Shown here in pieces: positions 35,683-43,908 of a DNA stretch of 64,000 bases. Under the pieces are notes generated by a model, which was not told the origin of the DNA, did not search any database, and saw only the letters and a list, made by a program, of their open reading frames with translations. Source of the DNA: Fibrobacter sp. UWR3 (GTDB taxonomy: Bacteria > Fibrobacterota > Fibrobacteria > Fibrobacterales > Fibrobacteraceae); assembly GCF_900143055.1 (NCBI RefSeq), contig NZ_FRCW01000008.1, forward strand, positions 62,001 through 126,000, in the 5' to 3' direction. Numbering within the stretch: position 1 is the stretch's first letter; every line of letters starts with the position of its first letter. The translations under genes and the position numbers were made by a program.

Positions 35683-37820
35683 GCCTTCGAAACCTCCCGT
35701 ACGCCCGAAATCTGTTTGATTTTCGTGATGATGGCGTCGACCTGCTCCTTGCGGAACGCCTTGAATTCCATGCGGATGCGGCCAGTGGACTGCTTGCTTG
35801 CGACACTCATGCGGTCGAGCGACACATCGGAACCCTTGAGCTGCTCGAGGATATCGAGCGTGATGTTCTTGCGGTTGTCGGTATCGATGGTGAGGTGGGT
35901 CATGAACGGCTTGCTGACGTCGGCGCTCCATGCAACTGCAATCTGCTGTTCTACCGGGAGGTTCTTGAGGCAACTGCAGTTCTTGTTGTGGACCTCGATA
36001 CCGATTTGCGGGCGGAGGACGCCCACAATCTCGTCACCCGGGAGGGGCGCGCAGCAGTCTGCGAAGTGTATCACGAGGCTTGTTTCCTGGCCAATCTGCA
36101 GGGGCATCTCGTCGCGCACGTCGCCCTTCTTGTCTTTCCCGAAGGTGGGGAAGAACCGGAGCGCCATTTCCTTGGGGAGCGAATTCCCGCCGGTAATGAA
36201 CCTGTGGATGTCCTGCAGGGGCAGTTCGCCCTGGCCAATCCGCTCGTAGAAGTCGTCCATCGAGAGGGTGCCGAAATACTTGCGGATTTCTTCCTCGCCG
36301 GGGCGCTTGTCCTTCTCGACTTTCGCAAGCCTGAGCTCGCGGGTCCAGATTTCCTTGCCCAGGCTACGCGACTGCTGTATAATGCTGGTCTTCATCCACC
36401 GGCGCAGTTCCTGCTTGGCCTTCACCGTCTTTACGATGTCGAGCCACTCGGGGCTCGGTTCCTGGCTCGGGCTCTTGAGCACCTGGATGGTCGCCCCGTG
36501 CGTCACCACGTGGTCGAGGCTCACGACTTCCTCGTTGATGCGGGCACCGATGCAGTGCAGGCCCAGTTCCGTGTGGATGGCAAACGCGAAGTCGAGCACC
36601 GTGGAGCCTTCCGGCAGTTCAATGGAGGCTCCCTTCGGGGTGAATACCGTCATGCCTTCGGGCTTGAGGTCCACCTTCAAGAAGTCAAGATACTCTTTGG
36701 AGTCGGAAATTTCCGATTGGAGCTTTACCATGTGGTTGAGCCACGCGAGTTCCTCGCCTTCGTGCTGGGTTTCCATCTTGTAGGCCCAGTGCGCGGCGAA
36801 TCCCTTCTCGGCGGTCAGGTCCATGTCCTTCGTGCGGATCTGGACTTCCACCATCTTGTTCTCGGGTCCGATGACTGTGGTGTGGATGCTCTGGTAAAGG
36901 TTCGGCTTGGGGGTCGCGATGTAGTCCTTGAAGCGGCTTTGCATCGGGGTCCACAGGTTGTGGACGTAGCCAAGCGCGAGGTAGCATTCGGGAATGGTCT
37001 CTACGATGATGCGTATCGCGAATATGTCGAAGATGTCCTCGAACTGGCAGTCACGACTGATCATCTTGTTGTAGATGCTGTAGATGTTCTTGGTGCGGCC
37101 CTGGATGGTGCAGTCGAAGTCTTCGAGCGCCATCTTGATTTGGAGCGGGCCAATCACGGACTGCACGTACTTTTCGCGCTTTTCCTTGTTCTCGATAAGC
37201 GCGTCGACGATTTTCTGGTATTCGTCCGGGTTTACGTACTTGAAACTCAGGTCCTCGAGTTCGGTCTTGAGCTTGTAAAGGCCGAACCTGTGGGTGAGGG
37301 GCACGTATATGTCCAAGGTCTCTTGCGCAATGGCCCTGCGCTTCTCGGGCTTCATGTAGCGCATCGTCCGCATGTTGTGGATGCGGTCTGCGATTTTAAT
37401 CATGATGACCCGCGGGTCCTTTGCCATCGCGGTGATAAGCTTGCGGTAGGTCTCCGCCTTCTGCGCCGCCTTGTTCTGTTCCTGCGCGGCGGTAATCTTG
37501 GTGACGGCATCGACCATGAATGCGGTGTCTTCCCCGAATTCGGTCGCGATTTCGGCAAGCGTGTGCGGGGTGTCTTCTACCACGTCGTGCAATAGGCCCG
37601 CGAGTACGGTCGCCTGGTCCTGCTGGAGTTCGGCGAGAATCTTGGCCACCTCAAAGGGGTGCTCGGTGTAGGGCATGCCGCTCTTGCGGTACTGACCGTC
37701 GTGGGCATCGGCAATGAAGGCAATAGCCTTGCGGAGAATCCCTTCATCGAGCTTCTCGTTTTTCTTGAGGAGCACCTTGATGATGTGCTCTTCATTCGGT
37801 GTGAAAATTGCCTTGTCCAT
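35679..37820 (-). CDS. RelA/SpoT bifunctional (p)ppGpp synthetase/hydrolase
   Basis: A 713-residue long RSH protein. Order: HD hydrolase domain (HDGQYRKSGMPYTEHP near 36, LLHDVVEDTPHTLAE with the His-Asp pair, ADRIHNMRTMRY), synthetase domain (IFDIFAIRIIVETIPECY, KDYIATPKPNLYQSIHTTV, VEVQIRTKDMDLTAEKG), TGS domain (VFTPKGASIELPEGSTVLDF), a helical/zinc-finger-like region (HFADCCAPLPGDEIVG) and a C-terminal ACT domain (MTHLTIDTDNRKNITLDIL). HD residues are intact, so hydrolysis is likely retained. Start is ATG 37820; the preceding TTG is not needed. Confidence 0.96.
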   Translation of the reverse strand: MDKAIFTPNEEHIIKVLLKKNEKLDEGILRKAIAFIADAHDGQYRKSGMPYTEHPFEVAKILAELQQDQATVLAGLLHDVVEDTPHTLAEIATEFGEDTAFMVDAVTKITAAQEQNKAAQKAETYRKLITAMAKDPRVIMIKIADRIHNMRTMRYMKPEKRRAIAQETLDIYVPLTHRFGLYKLKTELEDLSFKYVNPDEYQKIVDALIENKEKREKYVQSVIGPLQIKMALEDFDCTIQGRTKNIYSIYNKMISRDCQFEDIFDIFAIRIIVETIPECYLALGYVHNLWTPMQSRFKDYIATPKPNLYQSIHTTVIGPENKMVEVQIRTKDMDLTAEKGFAAHWAYKMETQHEGEELAWLNHMVKLQSEISDSKEYLDFLKVDLKPEGMTVFTPKGASIELPEGSTVLDFAFAIHTELGLHCIGARINEEVVSLDHVVTHGATIQVLKSPSQEPSPEWLDIVKTVKAKQELRRWMKTSIIQQSRSLGKEIWTRELRLAKVEKDKRPGEEEIRKYFGTLSMDDFYERIGQGELPLQDIHRFITGGNSLPKEMALRFFPTFGKDKKGDVRDEMPLQIGQETSLVIHFADCCAPLPGDEIVGVLRPQIGIEVHNKNCSCLKNLPVEQQIAVAWSADVSKPFMTHLTIDTDNRKNITLDILEQLKGSDVSLDRMSVASKQSTGRIRMEFKAFRKEQVDAIITKIKQISGVREVSKA

Positions 37821-38004
37821 CAACTATAATTTATTATTTCTTTTCGATGGAAAAGGCGTTTTTTTTAGAAAAAACGCAAAAAAAATCACTTTCGGGCGTT
37901 GATTGCGGTCAATAATCTTTTTTTTTACATACACTGGGCGTACAGTGCTGTTTTTTTAGGAAAAAAGCGTATTTTGGCCCTGTTCGGCAGGCTTTAGGCC
38001 TTGT

Positions 38005-39081
38005 TTATGCCCCGGCGGCTTCCAAGCGTTTTACATGGCAGTAGGCCAACTCTTTCGTTTTCTCGTCGCGCAGGTGGAGGCTCGAGCCTTCGCAGTAGCG
38101 CCAGTACTTGCAGGTCTTGCAGTCGCCGATTTTTGCCCAGCTGCGGTCGCGCATCACCTGGTAGCGGTTCTGCCACACGTCCCAGAGGTCGTCCTTGTAG
38201 ATGTTGCCCTGGATATAGTCGCCGCGGAGGCTCGGGCATGCCGAAATGCTCCCATCGCAAAGCACGGAAGATACATTCACGCCGGCACGGCAGAAGAACG
38301 GGTAGTTGCGGGCATCCTTCTCGTAGCTGCCGAGGAACCCTTCGCAGCCGTAATTCACGTTGATGACGTTCAGTTTCTTGACTTCGCGGATGAAGTCGAA
38401 CACCTGGCGGAATTCCTGGTTCGTGAGCTGGAACAGCGGATTGTCCTTCGCGCGGCCCTTCGGGAACACCGTCGCGATGCGCCAACGCTTCACGCCGATT
38501 TTCAGGAGGATGTCGAGAATCTTCGGGAGTTCCTTCAAGTTCTGGCGGTTTACGCAGGTCATCACGTCGAAGGTGAGGCCCTGCGTGTGGGCGGCCATGT
38601 CGATGGCACGGAGTGCGTTATCGAAACTCGTGGGGGCACCGCGGAAATGGTTGTGGCTTTCCTTGAGGCCGTCCAGGCTAATCGTGAGCGAACGGAGGCC
38701 TGCATTCAGCAGCTTGGTGTAGCGTTCGGGAGTCATCGCAAGTCCGTTGCTGACCATTCCCCAGGGGTAACCGCGCTTCTTGATTTCTTGCCCGCATTCT
38801 TCGAGGTCCTGGCGCATCAAGGGTTCGCCGCCGGTAATCACCACGATAAAATGCTTCGGGTCAATATGCGGGGCGAGTTTATCCAGCACGCCCATAAAAT
38901 CTTCGCGGGGCATGTCGGGGATGGCGTCCTTCACGCAGTCGCTACCGCAGTGCAGGCAGTGCAAGTTGCAGCGCAGCGTGCATTCCCAGAAAAAGTACGT
39001 GAGCGGATGCGCCTTGATTTCGTTGTGGCGGTAAAGGCGGTATGCTTCGAGAGCGAGTTTCTTTTTAAGAGAGAGTTGCAT
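38005..39081 (-). CDS. radical SAM/SPASM enzyme of the rSAM/lipoprotein type
   Basis: A 358-residue radical SAM enzyme. The cluster motif is CNLHCLHC (C38, C42, C45) preceded by FFWECTLR, then VVITGGEPLMRQDL and LTISLDGLKESHNHFRG. The C-terminal SPASM region has CRAGVNVSSVLCDGSISACP and CKTCKYWRYCEG for auxiliary clusters. It resembles the family named 'radical SAM enzyme, rSAM/lipoprotein system' (TIGR04133, from memory). Three lipoprotein genes with near-identical signal peptides lie directly upstream on the same strand, 31 bases away, and are the likely substrates. I chose ATG 39081 (MQLSLKKKLALEAYRL); the frame runs further upstream only through the lipoprotein gene. Confidence 0.88.
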   Translation of the reverse strand: MQLSLKKKLALEAYRLYRHNEIKAHPLTYFFWECTLRCNLHCLHCGSDCVKDAIPDMPREDFMGVLDKLAPHIDPKHFIVVITGGEPLMRQDLEECGQEIKKRGYPWGMVSNGLAMTPERYTKLLNAGLRSLTISLDGLKESHNHFRGAPTSFDNALRAIDMAAHTQGLTFDVMTCVNRQNLKELPKILDILLKIGVKRWRIATVFPKGRAKDNPLFQLTNQEFRQVFDFIREVKKLNVINVNYGCEGFLGSYEKDARNYPFFCRAGVNVSSVLCDGSISACPSLRGDYIQGNIYKDDLWDVWQNRYQVMRDRSWAKIGDCKTCKYWRYCEGSSLHLRDEKTKELAYCHVKRLEAAGA

Positions 39082-39112
39082 AAAAATGTGGGGTGTGAAA
39101 TGTGGAGTGTGA

Positions 39113-39592
39113 TTAGGGTTTCTCCGGGCAATCAATGATGGGGTGGCAGCCGGCCAGTGAATCCAGTTCTTCGGAAATATACGGGTTCCGTTCGATGCAG
39201 ACGTCACCATTTTCTGTGCAGTTCGGGGCTTTTCCGCTGCCGGCCTTCGGGGCGAATACCTGGACTCCTTCGGGGAGCTCGACGCCTTCCGCACCCGCAG
39301 CAGAGGGGTCCCTCAGGTACTTGTTGCCGTCGGTGCAGTCGATAATCTTGAATACCTTGCCCGACTCGTTCACGGCGGTGTCGTTGTAGCAAAGATTGTT
39401 TACTTCAACAATGACAGGGGCCTCTACGCCATAAAGGCAAACTGCACCCCCTATAGAGTCGGATGGCATTACCTGAACGCCATAATCGGGAGCAATCATA
39501 GAAACTTCATCGCTAGAGCTGTCGTCTCCGCAGCTGGCCCAGAAAAAGCCGGTCAGGGCAAGAGCAATTTTTTTCCAGTGCTTGTAAAACAT
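39113..39592 (-). CDS. lipoprotein 1, probable partner of the radical SAM enzyme
   Basis: A 159-residue lipoprotein. The signal MFYKHWKKIALALTGFFWAS ends in a lipobox Cys (WASC). The mature part holds YGV motifs (PDYGVQVMPSD and CLYGVEAPVIV), five or six further Cys and Cys-Pro ends (IDCPEKP). The YGxx motif recalls the 'EYGxP' core of lipoproteins paired with this radical SAM family. It is the gene nearest the enzyme. Modification of residues around YGV is inference. Confidence 0.78.
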   Translation of the reverse strand: MFYKHWKKIALALTGFFWASCGDDSSSDEVSMIAPDYGVQVMPSDSIGGAVCLYGVEAPVIVEVNNLCYNDTAVNESGKVFKIIDCTDGNKYLRDPSAAGAEGVELPEGVQVFAPKAGSGKAPNCTENGDVCIERNPYISEELDSLAGCHPIIDCPEKP

Positions 39593-39607
39593 AGGTATAA
39601 TTATTGT

Positions 39608-39979
39608 CTAATGGATACGTTCATTTTCAACATAGTATTTTGACTTGAATTCGTCTTCGGTGTAGAGTGTCTTGTTATCCTTTTCATCGCGACAGTCGAA
39701 TGTTTTCGTTTCGTCGTCGGTCGATTGGAAACAGGTGACGTCGTCTTCACAATAGTACGTGTCCGTGCACGCCGGGTACGACATGGTGCAATTCTCGAAG
39801 TTCCCGGCAATCGCATCTTCCTCGTTTTCGCAATCGTACATAATGCCGTATTCGGGGCACATCTGTTCCAATTCGCAGGCAATCAACTCCTTGCTGTCGC
39901 TAGAGGAATCGTCGCTGCAGCCGCTCCAGAAAAGAGCGCACAGGCTTAATAGAAATTTTTTCCAATGTTTCTTTATCAT
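39608..39979 (-). CDS. lipoprotein 2, probable partner of the radical SAM enzyme
   Basis: A 123-residue lipoprotein. The signal MIKKHWKKFLLSLCALFWSG ends in GC (lipobox WSGC). The short acidic mature part has about ten Cys and one YG motif (CPEYGIMYDCEN). It lies 15 bases upstream of lipoprotein 1. The KHWKK-FW-GC signal is shared with its two neighbours, so the three are paralogs that keep the export signal and YG motif but little else. Confidence 0.75.
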   Translation of the reverse strand: MIKKHWKKFLLSLCALFWSGCSDDSSSDSKELIACELEQMCPEYGIMYDCENEEDAIAGNFENCTMSYPACTDTYYCEDDVTCFQSTDDETKTFDCRDEKDNKTLYTEDEFKSKYYVENERIH

Positions 39980-40016
39980 ATCTTTCGTCTATAGGCTCAT
40001 AGAGCCGTTCTTTCGT

Positions 40017-40688
40017 CTATTTCTCCAGGCACTTGTTAATCCGTTCCTGGATTTCCTTCATCTTGTCTTCGTAGACCTTCTGGAGTTCTTCGTCCAGGGC
40101 GGGCTTGTTCGCTTCCCACTCTTCCTGCATCTTCAGGAACTTGGCGTATTCTTCGCTAGGCCTGATGGTGCCGTCAATGCATTTTTCTACCGCATTTCTA
40201 ATGATGGTCGGAGCGCCGTAAAGCGCCACGAATTGGTCGAGTTCCATACGCAGGTTTTCAAGGCACGTAGGCGTTTCTGTCAAGGTCTGCTTGATGGAGT
40301 CGATCTTGTCTGCGGCATCGTGCTTGGCCGCTTCCTCTTTCCAGAATTTGGCATTGTCTGCACTGTAATCGTTGGGGAAATACGATACACTGGAATCCAT
40401 CGGGAAACATTTGACGTCAATGGAATCGGGAGGCTCTACACCATAAAGAAGGCCGGCGACGAATTCGCTGCTGGAACTTGATTCTTCGATACTGCTGGAG
40501 CTTGTCTTGGTGGTTTCACTGGAACTGGACTGTGCATCATTTGCGTCGCTGCTGCTTTCGGGTGCAGGCGCACAAATATCGTCGGGACAGCCATAAAGAA
40601 CGACTTCCGATGAGGCCGAGTCTTCGCAACCTGCCCAGAACAGGGCGGTCAACGTAAGTGCAATCTTTTTCCAATGCTTGTAGAACAT
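40017..40688 (-). CDS. lipoprotein 3, probable partner of the radical SAM enzyme
   Basis: A 223-residue lipoprotein starting at ATG 40688 behind a strong AAAGGAGG. The signal MFYKHWKKIALTLTALFWAG is followed by the lipid Cys. YG motifs are VVLYGCPDDICAP and GLLYGVEPPDS, separated by a Ser-rich linker. The C-terminal 120 residues are a charged helical domain (EEWEANKPALDEELQKVYED). It heads the lipoprotein-radical SAM operon, whose promoter should lie in the 360-base divergent gap. Confidence 0.78.
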   Translation of the reverse strand: MFYKHWKKIALTLTALFWAGCEDSASSEVVLYGCPDDICAPAPESSSDANDAQSSSSETTKTSSSSIEESSSSSEFVAGLLYGVEPPDSIDVKCFPMDSSVSYFPNDYSADNAKFWKEEAAKHDAADKIDSIKQTLTETPTCLENLRMELDQFVALYGAPTIIRNAVEKCIDGTIRPSEEYAKFLKMQEEWEANKPALDEELQKVYEDKMKEIQERINKCLEK

Positions 40689-41050
40689 GTTTCCTCCTTT
40701 TATGATTGCAATATATATTTTATTTGTTTGGTCTGGCTGGCATAATTGCACAATAAAGAGTGTTTTTTTTTGAAAAAAAGAAAAAAGCGTTCTATATAGC
40801 ACACTCAGCGTTCTATATGTTAAAAATGAACATTTTTGTTCTAATTTATTACAACGTAAAATTTTAGAGTCATGGCGCTCGGCCTTATAACGTCTTTTTT
40901 TTGCTTGTAAAGGGCATTTATTTACATTTTGGCAACGTTGTAAGTGCAAACAACGTTTTTCTACCGAAATCGGTACTTTTAGTTCCTCTTTTTTATACTT
41001 TAGAAATACCCGGAAAGGTCGAATTCCCGGCCTTGAACATGGGGTTGGTT
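40689..41050. other. divergent intergenic region with operator-like repeats
   Basis: No gene is seen. AT-rich. AGCGTTCTATAT occurs at 40786-40797 and again at 40807-40818, a 12-base direct repeat with starts 21 bases apart. A palindrome GAACATTTTTGTTC lies at about 40828-40841 and CAACGTTG near 40932. These may control the divergent lipoprotein operon and esterase gene. Confidence 0.5.
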
Positions 41051-42649
41051 ATGAATAAAAGGAAATATATATTTCCGTTGGCAGTCGCTGCCTTCGGGTT
41101 GTGGGCTTGTGGAGAAGACAACAATTCTACCACAGCATGTGTCACCGAACAGTGCCTCATCGATCAATATGGGGAATTCAACGCGGACTCCGCAAACAAG
41201 GCCCTGGAAGATTCCATCCTTGCTGCACAGGGGGGGAGCAGTTCTTCGTCCTGGACGGTGTATTCTGCTGAACGCCCTGATCCAAACGAAGCGGGTGAAG
41301 AGTTAGAACTGGGTGAATCGAGCAGTAGCGAAGCAGAGGTTGCGTGTGGCCCGCAAACGCCGTGGGCTTGCGTATCCAGCAGTAGTCTTATTTTGCCGGA
41401 ACCGTCCAGCAGCTCGCATCGTCACCATCACAGTTCCAGCAGTTCCGTCGATTTGCCGCCTGTTTCCAGCTCGAGCGTCGTGGTTGTGCCGCCGACACCC
41501 GCAAACGACTTCGTGGAAGACCACCGCAGCGAATGCCAGATTGGCAACATCCCGACGAGCGTGAACAACGCGAAGCTGCCCGACCCGTTCATGGGCCTCG
41601 ACGGCAAGCGCATTTCCACGAAGGATGAATGGAAGTGCCGCCGCGAAGAAATCGGCGCGATGTACGAAAAGATTATGTTCGGCCAAAAGCCGCGTAACCC
41701 CGAAAAGGTCGAAGGCTCCTTCTCTGGTAACAAACTCAAGGTATCCGTGACCGACAAGGGCAAATCCATCTCTTTCTCTGTCAGCATTTCTGGAGGCGGA
41801 ACCAAGGATAAACCGAAACCCGGCATCATCGGCTTTGCGAGCTTTGGCGGTTGCGGAAGCCTGGGTGCCTCTACGAACGGTCTTGGCGTTGCCATGATTT
41901 CGTTCAATCCGGATGACGTCGCTCCCGAAAACGGCGGTGGCTCCTTCTTCCAGCTCTATAATGGCTCCGATGCAGGTACCGCCATTGCTTGGGCATGGGG
42001 TATTAGCCGTGTAATCGACGCTCTTGAAAAGACCCCCGAGGCGGGCATTGATGTGCACCATCTGGGTGTTACCGGGTGTTCGCGCCATGGCAAGGGTTCC
42101 CTGATTGCTGGTGCGTTTGATGAACGCATTGCACTCGTGATTCCGCAGGAATCCGGTTCCGGTGGCGCGTCTCTCTGGCGTTCTATCGCCCAGGTGAACA
42201 AGCAGAAGGGCACGCAGTTCGTGCAGGGCCTTGCCAGTGCAGGTACTGAAGGCCGTTGGATGAAAAGCAGCTTCAAGAATTACGATGGCAAGGAAACCAC
42301 CCTCCCGTTCGACCAGCACATGCTGACGGCCATGGTGGCACCGCGTGCACTCCTCCTGCTTGACAACCAGTCCTTTGACTGGCTTGGCGAGGTCCCGTCG
42401 AACTACTGCGGCAATGCTTCACTTGAAGTGTTCAAGGCCCTCGGCATCGAAGACAATTACACCTATGCTCAGAAGGGTGGTCATAACCACTGCGACCTGC
42501 CGCAAGACCATTACGATGAGGTGAAAGCCTATGTCAACGCCTTCTTGAACGAGAGCGGAACGACAAAGGGCAAGGTAGAATCCTTCAGCAGCATCGCTAA
42601 GTGGAACAAGTCCGAGTGGATTGACTGGGATACGCCGACCCTCAAGTAA
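41051..42649 (+). CDS. glucuronoyl esterase (CE15-like) lipoprotein
   Basis: A 532-residue alpha/beta-hydrolase that should cut ester links between glucuronoxylan and lignin. Lipobox LWAC gives a lipid anchor near residue 18. Ser-rich linkers (about 55-155) lead to the catalytic domain. The CE15 nucleophile motif is VTGCSRHGKGS near residue 342, with IPQESGSGGASLWR following and the catalytic His in KGGHNHCDLP near 476. ATG 41051 is chosen over ATG 41039 because the lipoprotein signal starts there. A strong terminator follows. Confidence 0.87.
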   Translation: MNKRKYIFPLAVAAFGLWACGEDNNSTTACVTEQCLIDQYGEFNADSANKALEDSILAAQGGSSSSSWTVYSAERPDPNEAGEELELGESSSSEAEVACGPQTPWACVSSSSLILPEPSSSSHRHHHSSSSSVDLPPVSSSSVVVVPPTPANDFVEDHRSECQIGNIPTSVNNAKLPDPFMGLDGKRISTKDEWKCRREEIGAMYEKIMFGQKPRNPEKVEGSFSGNKLKVSVTDKGKSISFSVSISGGGTKDKPKPGIIGFASFGGCGSLGASTNGLGVAMISFNPDDVAPENGGGSFFQLYNGSDAGTAIAWAWGISRVIDALEKTPEAGIDVHHLGVTGCSRHGKGSLIAGAFDERIALVIPQESGSGGASLWRSIAQVNKQKGTQFVQGLASAGTEGRWMKSSFKNYDGKETTLPFDQHMLTAMVAPRALLLLDNQSFDWLGEVPSNYCGNASLEVFKALGIEDNYTYAQKGGHNHCDLPQDHYDEVKAYVNAFLNESGTTKGKVESFSSIAKWNKSEWIDWDTPTLK

Positions 42650-42675
42650 TTTCCTAACTCCTGGTTAACTCCAGA

Positions 42676-42709
42676 GCGGGACCCGTGAACGCGGGCCCCG
42701 CATTTTTTT
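42676..42709 (+). terminator. intrinsic terminator of the esterase gene
   Basis: GCGGG-ac-CCGTGAACGCGG-gc-CCCGC followed by ATTTTTTTG. Confidence 0.88.
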
Positions 42710-42740
42710 GATCGCTTACCCAAATAGTAAAATGCTTGAA

Positions 42741-42951
42741 ATGGCAGACCAAACGCATTGTTTTGTTGGATTTAGTCTGCTGAAAATTACTTTGTTTGTA
42801 GTTGAAGCGGGCGGTTTCGATGTTTTCTTCGCAAAATTTGCGTCGAATGCGCCGGATTTCACCGATTTTCAAGAAAAAAGGGCTTCTTTTAGTTACTTTG
42901 TGCGTAAAATGGCAGACTAAATGAGTGTTTTGCTGCCATTTGGTCTGCCAA
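42741..42951. repeat. variable-stem inverted-repeat array 2 (stem GGCAGACYAAA)
   Basis: Unit 1: GGCAGACCAAA 42743-42753 and TTTAGTCTGC 42771-42780, spacer 17 nt (42754-42770). Unit 2: GGCAGACTAAA 42911-42921 and TTTGGTCTGCC 42939-42949, spacer 17 nt (42922-42938). Both spacers contain TGTTTTG at the centre. Between them, the motif TTACTTTGT occurs twice (42787-42795 and 42893-42901). Confidence 0.85.
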
Positions 42952-43068
42952 AATGCAAAAATGCGACCCGAAAGCACTTTGACCACTTAGCGCTTTTATA
43001 CGATACTTGGTGCTTTAGCACCTTAGTAGAGTTATCCTCTTTGGGGAAGCGCTTCCGTGAGCAACAAA

Positions 43069-43090
43069 GCCCCTGTTCTTAAACAGGGGC
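43069..43090 (-). terminator. hairpin downstream of the ThrH-like gene
   Basis: GCCCCTGTT, loop CTTA, AACAGGGGC; on the minus strand it is followed by TTTGTTG. A 9-bp perfect stem about 60 bases after the stop. Confidence 0.6.
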
Positions 43091-43150
43091 GGTTGCGAAA
43101 GTGAGTGAGGAACCGGAGGTCTCGACACCCGAAACGTCGAACGAGCGGTT

Positions 43151-43768
43151 TTATAACATTTCTTGGAACTGGTGGAACTTCTCGAGCAACTCGGCGTAAG
43201 TCTTTGTGGCTTCGAGCTGCGGGAACTGCGCCACGATGGAGTCCGGCGCGCAGAAGAAGCACCCCTTGTCCGCCTGCTTGAGCATGCCCGTGTCGTTGAA
43301 GGAGTCGCCCGAAGCGAACACCTTGAAGTTCAGCTCCTGCAGGTGCTTCACGACCTTCGTCTTCTGGTCGCTCATGCGCAGGTGGTAGCCCCTGATGCGG
43401 TCGTTTTCCACCACGAGATTGTGGCAGAAAATGGTCGGGAATCCGAGGTTCTTCATGATGGGGTAGGCGAATTCCTGGAACGTGTCCGAAAGGATAATCA
43501 CCTGCGTCTCGTCGCGGAGTTTGTCCATGAAGTCGCGCGCGCCGTCCAGAAGCCCGAGGTTCGCGATGACGTTCTGGATGTCCGAGAGCTTGATGCCCTC
43601 GCGGTCGAGGATGGCGATGCGGCCCTTCATGAGCACGTCGTAGTCGGGGATGTCGCGCGTGGTGAGTCGCAGGTCCGCGATACCCGTCTTCTCGGCGACG
43701 GCAATCCAGATTTCGGGGGCGAGGACACCTTCAAGGTCCAGGGTAACGACACATTGCTTCGTAAACAT
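43151..43768 (-). CDS. thrH: ThrH-like phosphoserine phosphatase / homoserine phosphotransferase
   Basis: A 205-residue HAD enzyme. The nucleophile motif is LDLEGVLAPEIWIAVAEKTG (DxE in place of DxD, as in Pseudomonas ThrH), followed by TTRDIPDYDVLMKGR and VIILSDTFQEFAYPIM, with GDSFNDTGMLKQA as motif IV. The match to ThrH is strong along the whole length. It probably dephosphorylates phosphoserine in serine synthesis. Confidence 0.9.
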   Translation of the reverse strand: MFTKQCVVTLDLEGVLAPEIWIAVAEKTGIADLRLTTRDIPDYDVLMKGRIAILDREGIKLSDIQNVIANLGLLDGARDFMDKLRDETQVIILSDTFQEFAYPIMKNLGFPTIFCHNLVVENDRIRGYHLRMSDQKTKVVKHLQELNFKVFASGDSFNDTGMLKQADKGCFFCAPDSIVAQFPQLEATKTYAELLEKFHQFQEML

Positions 43769-43772
43769 AATC

Positions 43773-43797
43773 AGTAATCAGTGGTTAGTAGTTGTTG
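43773..43797. repeat. short heptamer-repeat tract
   Basis: CAGTAATCAGTGGTTAGTAGT, related to the TAGTCAATAGTCATTAG tracts elsewhere; it sits just before a repeat A copy. Confidence 0.5.
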
Positions 43798-43798
43798 T

Positions 43799-43896
43799 GT
43801 CATTCTGAGCGGTGAACCGTAGGTTCGAAGTCGAAGAATCTAGTAGTTTGCTTTTATTAAAATCCTTCGACGCGCTTCGCTTGCTCAGGATGACAC
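43799..43896. repeat. two dispersed repeat A copies, inverted
   Basis: TCATTCTGAGCGGTGAACCG...GTCGAAGAATCTAG (43801-43842) and AATCCTTCGACGCGCTTCGC...TCAGGATGACA (43861-43896) in opposite orientation, filling the gap between thrH and hslO. Confidence 0.85.
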
Positions 43897-43908
43897 GTAG
43901 CCGAATAG

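Larger units (their letters stand above)
42710..43150. other. intergenic region holding inverted-repeat array 2
   Basis: No gene is seen. Array 2 occupies 42741-42951. From 42980 to 43150 there are small hairpins (GGTGCTTTAGCACC near 43008) and the terminator-like stem at 43069-43090. Confidence 0.7.
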
